36,804 bases of DNA, from positions 1 through 36,804 of the forward strand of contig NZ_JAELTP010000061.1 in the NCBI RefSeq assembly GCF_016428915.1, given 5' to 3'. This DNA comes from Pandoraea sp. ASV26 (GTDB lineage Bacteria > Pseudomonadota > Gammaproteobacteria > Burkholderiales > Burkholderiaceae). Position 1 is the first letter of the stretch. Every line of letters starts with the position of its first letter. The position numbers and the translations under genes were made by a program. Below, one piece after another: positions 30,085 to 36,804 of the stretch. Below the pieces are notes generated by a model. That model was not told the origin of the DNA and ran no database searches. It was given only the letters and a program-made list of their open reading frames with translations.

Positions 30085-31341
30085 TCAGCCGTAACGGGGG
30101 CGCGACTGCGACGAATACTCACGGGTCAGACGCTCGAGCGCGTCGAGCGCCGCTTGCATCTCGGCGACCGATGGTTTCCGGTCGCGCCGTACGCGTGAAC
30201 TGGACGGGGAGGGCGCCTGCGCCGGCGCAGCGCTTGCCGGCGGCGGCGCCTCGGTACGGGATGCGGGTTGTGCCGGCGGTGGCGGTTGCGTTGCCAGGAA
30301 GGTTTGCGTGGGAAGGTCCGGGCGACATGGCGGCTGCTGGACATGGCGATGCGATTCGGGGGCGAGCGCTTCGCGGGTCTCGCCACGGGCGAATTCCCCG
30401 AAGCGTTGATGACCTTCATGAAGCAGCTCGGCCAGGGTGCGCACGATGTCCGTGCCAGGTCCTACGGCTCGCATCTGCATACGGGCCGTCATGTACGCCT
30501 CGGGGACTTCGCCGAACAGCTGATTCACGTGCTGGCCCGCATGCGTGAGCGTGTCCTGGAGAATGCGCTGGACGGTAGACGGTGTGGCCAGCGAGACGAA
30601 CAGCGAGTGGCGTCGACCGCCCGCAGGGGGGCGGATGTAGGCGCCAAGCATGGCGTCGCGCACCTCCGGGGCGCCGACCGAGTGCCGACCGTGCGCCTGA
30701 GGAAAGGGGCCTTCGATGTGATGACGCCGGGCTTCCTGTTCGCTGCTCAGCACGCGCAAAAAGGCGAGTTGAGGCACTTCAATGTACGTCTCGGGGTGGC
30801 GCAGCATGCGCTGCACGTCCGGTGACATCTGGCGGAGTTGTTGCGTGAGGCGTTCCTCGATGGACGCCACGGAGAACTTGCCCTGGGACTCGGCGGCGAA
30901 GGTCTCGGAGAACGCCTGCTCAAGCGCGCGGGTGTCGCGGCCCTGCCTCGAGAGCACCGTGCGAACGGGCGCCGGCAGCGATGCCTCGCAGCCGGCCAGC
31001 ATCAGGCGGCTTGCGCTGACTTCGACGTTGGTGTCAGGGGGAAGGTCGAGCAGGCAATTCTCGGCGTCGTTGCGGCTGCCTCTCACGCACACCGGTCGCA
31101 CATCCGTGAGCCGTTCGGCGAAGACCTGCTGGCGGGTCGATGGCGCGCGCGACCAGTCGAATTCGGTCGAGGTGACGACAGCGCTCGGATTGGGCGAAGC
31201 GGTGGTGGCTGGCGCCAGCGCGACTCGCCGGAGTTCGGTCGCCATGTCGGGCTCGCGGGCCTTCATATGCGGCAGCGGCAGACCTTGCGAGAGGGTGAGC
31301 GCGTTCGTTATCCAATTCAAACTCAGCACGGGAATCAGCAT
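30085..31341 (-). CDS. Unrecognised 418-residue protein with disordered Pro-rich C-terminal linker
   Basis: No family recognised. I chose ATG 31341 (MLIPVLSLNWITNALTLSQG), preceded by GGAG; a GTG 24 nt upstream is possible. There is no clear signal peptide or membrane segment. Residues 41–75 are Ser/Thr/Pro-rich. Residues 85–330 look folded, with three cysteines (85, 96, 118) and a strand–helix pair, HSLFVSL then VQRILQDTLTHAGQHVNQLFG. That helix contains His267-Ala-Gly-Gln-His271, which has the spacing of a zinc-protease HExxH motif but lacks the Glu. Residues 335–385 are a Pro/Ala-rich linker (PPPPAQPASRTEAPPPAS) and the end is a short basic/helical segment. The layout would suit a secreted effector or a cytoplasmic scaffold; this is speculation. 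Confidence 0.7.
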   Translation of the reverse strand: MLIPVLSLNWITNALTLSQGLPLPHMKAREPDMATELRRVALAPATTASPNPSAVVTSTEFDWSRAPSTRQQVFAERLTDVRPVCVRGSRNDAENCLLDLPPDTNVEVSASRLMLAGCEASLPAPVRTVLSRQGRDTRALEQAFSETFAAESQGKFSVASIEERLTQQLRQMSPDVQRMLRHPETYIEVPQLAFLRVLSSEQEARRHHIEGPFPQAHGRHSVGAPEVRDAMLGAYIRPPAGGRRHSLFVSLATPSTVQRILQDTLTHAGQHVNQLFGEVPEAYMTARMQMRAVGPGTDIVRTLAELLHEGHQRFGEFARGETREALAPESHRHVQQPPCRPDLPTQTFLATQPPPPAQPASRTEAPPPASAAPAQAPSPSSSRVRRDRKPSVAEMQAALDALERLTREYSSQSRPRYG

Positions 31342-31471
31342 GGCAGTCACTCCAGTTGAGGTCACGGGTAAGGTCCCGCAATGCGCCGGAGTATGGGTGC
31401 TGTGCCACTTCAGACTATTGCGTCGGAGCGCCTGTGTTCGGGGTTCGGCACACGCCGGTGCGCCGTCCCAT

Positions 31472-32866
31472 TCAAACGACCGCGGCGCGCAGACTCGGCG
31501 GCGCTTCGCGCAGCAACGACTTGAGACGTTTGAGTGCGCTGGCCAGACGTTCGGTGTCGCGCACGCCCCCCAACGAAATGCGGATGGCGTTGGGGGCGTC
31601 GGCTAACGGGCAGAAAGCGTCGGCAGGCGTGACGGCCAGTCCTTCGGCGCGCGCGGCCATCGTCAACTCGCGGGCGGTCCACGGGGCCGGCAGCGATTGC
31701 CAGAGATGGATCCCCTGAGCGGGGGCCGCGTTGCCGTCACCCAGGATTTGCGCAGCGATGGCCTGACGCTGGGCGGCGGCTTCCTTCACGCCATCCAGAA
31801 TGCGGTCGGCCATGCCGTTGTGAATCCACTGCGTGGCGAGTCCCGTCATCAGCGGCGGCGCCATCAGCGCGAAGGCGTGGAGCGTGTTCAGGAAGATGTC
31901 GCGCTGACGCGCATCGGCGAGCCGGACATACGCCGTGCGCAATCCCGGTGTGAGGCATTTCGACAGCGTGGCCACGTAGTGCACGCGATGCGGCGCAAGA
32001 CGCGCCAGCGGCGGCGGGGCGTCGTGCGCGAGGCGCCAGTAGGGATCGTCTTCGATCAGCGTCAGATCGAGCGCCTCGGCGACGGCGAGCAACTCGCGGC
32101 GGCGACGCCCGGACATCGTGCGCGTGGTCGGATTCTGGAGCGTCGGATTCAGATACACCAGACGCGCGCCGTGATCCCGCGCGGCTCGACTCAGGGCATC
32201 GGGCAGCATGCCGTCGTCGTCGGTGGCGACATACGCGAGTTGACGGCCGAGCGTGCGGGCGGCGCTGTGCAGCCCCGGGTAGACGATCGGCTCGCACAGC
32301 ACGGCGTCGCCGCGTGCGGTGTTGGCGAGGAGCAGGGCGGCCAGCGTGGCCTGCGCACCGGGGCAGACGAGCACATCGGAAGGGGAGACCGCGCCGAGCA
32401 TCGGCGCGAGCCACAAGGCGCCGGCCTGCCGATCCGCCATGCCGCCGTCACCCAGTTGATACGCCATGAGCATCGATGCGTCGGTATGCCGGAGCACTTC
32501 TTCGATACCCTTTTGCAACATCTCGCCCAGAAACAGTCCGGCAGGCGCGGGCGGAATGTTCATCCCGAGATCGAGCACCTGATCGAGCGCCACGCGTGGC
32601 GTGCTCACGAATGTGCCGAGCGGGCCACGGCCCTCGATGGCATTGCGCTCGCGCGCCCGGTTGTAGGCACGCGTGACCGTCGTGAAATCGATGCCCAGCC
32701 ACGTGGCGAGTTCGCGCTGTGCCGGCAGGCGGTCACCCGGACGCAGACGTCCGTCCGCCACCGACTGCTCGATGAAGCCGGCCAGACGCAGATAGCGCGG
32801 CCCTTTGCCGGTGCTGAGCGCGGGTTTCCAGAAGGTGGCGCGCAGGCTGTCGTGGGAGGCGTCCAT
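31472..32866 (-). CDS. MocR-type GntR regulator with aminotransferase-like domain
   Basis: A 464-residue PLP-dependent transcription factor. I chose ATG 32866 (MDASHDSLRATFWKPALSTG); an in-frame open extension lacks coding character. The GntR winged helix-turn-helix spans about residues 22–90 (RLRPGDRLPAQRELATWLGI, FTTVTRAYNRARE). The fold-type-I aminotransferase domain follows, with Asn240 in LNPTLQNPT, IEDDPYW (residues 271–277), PLP Lys303 in TLSKCLTPGLR and a C-terminal Arg in AIRISLGG. MocR regulators often control vitamin B6, GABA or amino-acid genes, usually divergent neighbours. Here the divergent neighbour is the str operon, which is an unlikely target, so autoregulation or a distant target is more probable. 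Confidence 0.92.
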   Translation of the reverse strand: MDASHDSLRATFWKPALSTGKGPRYLRLAGFIEQSVADGRLRPGDRLPAQRELATWLGIDFTTVTRAYNRARERNAIEGRGPLGTFVSTPRVALDQVLDLGMNIPPAPAGLFLGEMLQKGIEEVLRHTDASMLMAYQLGDGGMADRQAGALWLAPMLGAVSPSDVLVCPGAQATLAALLLANTARGDAVLCEPIVYPGLHSAARTLGRQLAYVATDDDGMLPDALSRAARDHGARLVYLNPTLQNPTTRTMSGRRRRELLAVAEALDLTLIEDDPYWRLAHDAPPPLARLAPHRVHYVATLSKCLTPGLRTAYVRLADARQRDIFLNTLHAFALMAPPLMTGLATQWIHNGMADRILDGVKEAAAQRQAIAAQILGDGNAAPAQGIHLWQSLPAPWTARELTMAARAEGLAVTPADAFCPLADAPNAIRISLGGVRDTERLASALKRLKSLLREAPPSLRAAVV

Positions 32867-33083
32867 GGCGATGTCCGTATGATGTATGGATATTTTTGAT
32901 GCTCTCGCAGCGTATTTGCAGTGTAGTTTGCATACATGGACGTCGCAACACTTGAATTCGGGAGGGAGCGCCGCACCTTGAGCCCGTACGCCTGCGCGTG
33001 CTTTCAACGCAACGCCCACCCCAACGCCCACCCCAACGCGTTAACAATCAACGACTTAGCGGGCGAATCTGCGGGCGAGCCCA
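32867..33083. promoter_or_regulatory. Intergenic region upstream of MocR gene with 7-bp inverted repeat
   Basis: ATGTATG (32882–32888) and CATACAT (32931–32937) form an inverted repeat 42 bp apart, the first arm lying 15 bp upstream of the MocR start. A neighbouring ATGATGTATG adds a partial direct repeat. Such paired sites are plausible MocR operators. A 12-bp unit AACGCCCACCCC occurs twice in tandem at 33011–33034. No gene is seen. Confidence 0.45.
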
Positions 33084-33112
33084 TTGACACTTGTCCTGAG
33101 CGCAGGTATAGT
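33084..33112 (+). promoter_or_regulatory. Sigma-70 promoter of the str operon
   Basis: A perfect -35 box TTGACA (33084–33089), a 17-bp spacer and -10 TATAGT (33107–33112, one mismatch). Transcription should start near 33119, giving a leader of about 160 nt before rpsL. This is the best consensus promoter in the window, as expected for ribosomal protein genes. Confidence 0.9.
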
Positions 33113-33150
33113 CGCAGGCTCCGGTTTTTCCGGCGGTAGGGCCGTGCCTA

Positions 33151-33180
33151 ATGCAAAGTGCTTATGCATCAAGCGTTTAG
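33151..33180 (+). CDS. Possible 9-codon leader ORF upstream of rpsL
   Basis: ATG at 33151 opens a short frame, MQSAYASSV, ending in TAG at 33178–33180. AGGG at 33138–33141 lies 9 nt upstream as a possible Shine-Dalgarno. It sits wholly inside the predicted str leader and overlaps two alternative hairpins, so translating it would change leader folding. It could equally be chance; nothing but position and structure supports it. Confidence 0.35.
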   Translation: MQSAYASSV

Positions 33181-33277
33181 ATGCGGACAAACCGCAAGAG
33201 TCGCCGGGGAGTACGCAGTAAAGTCGCATGAGGGTCCGCCTTGGCTTTCATGCTTTTGACACGTTTAGGAAATCACA

Positions 33278-33652
33278 ATGCCAACGATTAACCAATTGGT
33301 CCGCAAGCCGCGCACCTCTGCTCAAATCAAGAGCAAGAGCCCGGCCCTGCAGGACTGCCCGCAGCGTCGTGGCGTGTGCACCCGTGTGTACACGACGACG
33401 CCGAAGAAGCCGAACTCCGCACTGCGTAAGGTTGCCAAGGTGCGCCTGACCAACGGGTTCGAAGTCATTTCGTACATCGGCGGTGAAGGCCACAACCTGC
33501 AGGAACACTCGGTCGTGCTGATTCGCGGCGGTCGTGTGAAGGACTTGCCGGGTGTGCGTTACCACATGGTGCGCGGTAGCCTCGACACGCAGGGCGTCAA
33601 GGACCGTAAGCAAGCCCGTTCGAAGTACGGCGCGAAGCGTCCGAAGGCCTAA
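33278..33652 (+). CDS. rpsL: 30S ribosomal protein S12
   Basis: S12 sits at the decoding centre and governs accuracy. The product has 124 residues, the standard length. It begins [12 protein letters not shown] and contains [13 protein letters not shown] and [17 protein letters not shown]. Lys43 and Lys88, the usual positions of streptomycin-resistance changes, are both lysine, so the allele is of the sensitive type. An AGGA Shine-Dalgarno (33267–33270) lies 7 nt upstream. It is the first gene of the str operon rpsL–rpsG–fusA–tuf. Confidence 0.99.
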   Translation: MPTINQLVRKPRTSAQIKSKSPALQDCPQRRGVCTRVYTTTPKKPNSALRKVAKVRLTNGFEVISYIGGEGHNLQEHSVVLIRGGRVKDLPGVRYHMVRGSLDTQGVKDRKQARSKYGAKRPKA

Positions 33653-33778
33653 GCGGCTGAGCGGATATACGTTCGGTGATGGTGGTACATCGTCACTGAG
33701 TAAGTGGTCACTCGGCCCAAGGTGGGCTAGTAGGTGGCCTGGAGCCAGGCTCCAACTGAATCTATTAAGGAAGAAATC
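33653..33778 (+). promoter_or_regulatory. rpsL–rpsG intercistronic region with hairpins (possible S7 site)
   Basis: The 126-nt gap contains a palindrome TGGAGCC-A-GGCTCCA (33740–33754) that overlaps an alternative stem GCCTG/CAGGC (33737–33741/33746–33750). In E. coli, S7 binds the rpsL–rpsG spacer and represses rpsG and fusA. The same may happen here, but I could not match the E. coli S7 target. Confidence 0.4.
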
Positions 33779-34249
33779 ATGCCGCGTCGTCGCGAAGTCC
33801 CCAAGCGCGAAGTGTTGCCCGATCCGAAGTTCGGCAACGTTGATGTCGCTAAATTCATGAACGTGCTCATGCTTGCCGGCAAGAAGTCGGTCGCAGAGCG
33901 CATCGTTTATGGTGCTTTCGAGCAGATCCAAACCAAGGCGGGCAAGGATCCGCTGGAAATCTTCAACACGGCTCTCGGTAACGTGAAGCCGGTGGTTGAA
34001 GTGAAGAGCCGCCGTGTTGGCGGTGCAAACTATCAAGTTCCGGTCGAAGTGCGTCCGTCGCGTCGTATGGCATTGGCGATGCGTTGGTTGCGTGAGGCCG
34101 CGAAAAAGCGTAGTGAGAAATCGATGGCCCTGCGTCTGGCAGGCGAGCTGATCGAAGCCTCGGAAGGCCGTGGCGGCGCCATGAAGAAGCGTGACGAAGT
34201 TCACCGCATGGCCGAAGCCAACAAGGCATTCTCGCACTTCCGCTTCTGA
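33779..34249 (+). CDS. rpsG: 30S ribosomal protein S7
   Basis: S7 nucleates assembly of the 30S head and lines the E site. I chose ATG 33779 ([20 protein letters not shown]), with AAGGAAG just upstream; this gives 156 residues, the usual length. Family blocks include [39 protein letters not shown] and the C-terminal [21 protein letters not shown]. It is the second gene of the str operon. Confidence 0.99.
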   Translation: MPRRREVPKREVLPDPKFGNVDVAKFMNVLMLAGKKSVAERIVYGAFEQIQTKAGKDPLEIFNTALGNVKPVVEVKSRRVGGANYQVPVEVRPSRRMALAMRWLREAAKKRSEKSMALRLAGELIEASEGRGGAMKKRDEVHRMAEANKAFSHFRF

Positions 34250-34280
34250 CGCTGGCAGGTAGTACCTAGAGCAGAAACCG

Positions 34281-34313
34281 GGGCGGGTGCGCATGAGAAA
34301 TTGCGCCTCGCCC
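34281..34313 (+). other. Hairpin between rpsG and fusA
   Basis: Bases 34281–34287 pair with 34307–34313, and 34289–34293 with 34302–34306, giving 12 pairs with a single bulged T and an 8-nt loop. Only a short T run follows (gtttgtg). It may be a partial attenuator or a stability element that tunes EF-G relative to S12 and S7. Confidence 0.55.
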
Positions 34314-34366
34314 GTTTGTGTTAGTAGCCCCCTCAAAAATGGTGGCTACATTGAAAGAGGCTTAAA

Positions 34367-36469
<2,103 letters not shown>

Positions 36470-36484
36470 TTGATTTGGTGGGTA

Positions 36485-36504
36485 GCTGCATCATGCGATG
36501 CGGC
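36485..36504 (+). other. Hairpin between fusA and tuf
   Basis: GCTGCATC (36485–36492) pairs with GATGCGGC (36497–36504), eight pairs with one G·U and a 4-nt loop. No T run follows. It may be a processing or stability element; tuf needs more transcript than fusA. Confidence 0.5.
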
Positions 36505-36551
36505 GCCCAACTTACTGTTTAATCGTCTATTCAGTATCTGAGGATTCGGAA

Positions 36552-36804
36552 ATGGCAAAGGAAAAATTCGAGCGGACTAAGCCGCACGTGAACGTTGGCA
36601 CCATCGGTCACGTTGACCACGGCAAGACCACGCTGACGGCTGCTATCGCAACGGTTCTGTCGTCGAAGTTCGGCGGTCAGGCCAAGAAGTACGACGAAAT
36701 CGACGCAGCACCGGAAGAAAAGGCACGCGGCATTACCATCAACACCGCGCACATCGAGTACGAAACGGCTAACCGCCACTACGCACACGTTGACTGCCCG
36801 GGCC
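36552..36804 (+). CDS. tuf: Elongation factor Tu, N-terminal part (3' truncated by window)
   Basis: The second tuf copy, at the end of the str operon. The window holds codons 1–84, starting [20 protein letters not shown]. The P loop GHVDHGKT (residues 19–26), the switch-I stretch [17 protein letters not shown] and the DCPG of the G3 motif are all present. GAGG lies about 9 nt upstream of the ATG. It cannot be compared with the copy at 1–818 because the two visible parts do not overlap. Confidence 0.98.
   Translation, partial: MAKEKFERTKPHVNVGTIGHVDHGKTTLTAAIATVLSSKFGGQAKKYDEIDAAPEEKARGITINTAHIEYETANRHYAHVDCPG

Noticed and set aside
30400-30440. LLHEGHQRF in the unknown protein as a zinc-protease motif
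   Set aside because: Spacing is HExH, not HExxH, so it does not match a gluzincin or metzincin site.
32866-33031. Upstream extension of the MocR gene by 55 codons
   Set aside because: The extension covers the probable promoter, is repeat-like (Gly/Val, Cys) and lacks family similarity; the ATG at 32866 matches the usual MocR N terminus.
33256-33261. TTGACA close to the rpsL start
   Set aside because: A -10 box at the right distance would fall inside rpsL; the promoter at 33084–33112 is far better.

Overview
The window comes from a GC-rich betaproteobacterium, most likely Burkholderiales/Burkholderiaceae. The gene order tuf–trpT–secE–nusG–rplKAJL–rpoBC and rpsL–rpsG–fusA–tuf, the 1368-aa RpoB and the DUF4148 protein all fit that group. 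A Pandoraea-like genome is my best guess, but that is inference. The window opens inside one tuf gene (C-terminal two thirds present) and closes inside a second (first 84 codons present), so two same-strand tuf copies bracket it.

Region 1 (1–13395) is the essential transcription/translation block, all on the + strand: tuf end, tRNA-Trp, secE, nusG, an intrinsic terminator, rplK–rplA, a 336-nt structured leader, rplJ–rplL, an attenuator-like terminator in a 495-nt spacer, rpoB, rpoC and a strong terminator.

Region 2 (13443–32866) is about 19.4 kb of accessory genes lying between rpoC and rpsL. In order it holds: a bifunctional GDP-mannose synthesis enzyme; a divergent FecA-like TonB receptor with a Fur-box-like promoter; a + strand catabolic operon resembling the homoprotocatechuate meta-cleavage pathway (hydratase, aldolase, semialdehyde dehydrogenase, extradiol dioxygenase, FAH-family enzyme) followed by a ketopantoate-reductase-like gene and a LysR regulator; a small secreted protein; a DUF302 protein; a dienelactone hydrolase; a DUF4148 protein with a structured 3' region; a HemJ-like membrane protein; an AraC regulator; a HAD hydrolase; an unrecognised 418-aa protein; and a MocR-type regulator.

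Region 3 (33084–36804) is the str operon. A consensus sigma-70 promoter is followed by a leader that contains a 9-codon ORF and overlapping alternative hairpins, then rpsL, rpsG, fusA and the start of tuf.

The core blocks supply ribosome, translocon and RNA polymerase parts. The middle block looks like niche functions (aromatic catabolism, iron citrate uptake, surface sugar synthesis, small regulators). The points most worth a second look are the str-operon leader, the incomplete or variant meta-cleavage operon, the structured 3' region of the DUF4148 gene, and the unknown 418-aa protein with its adjacent long palindrome.
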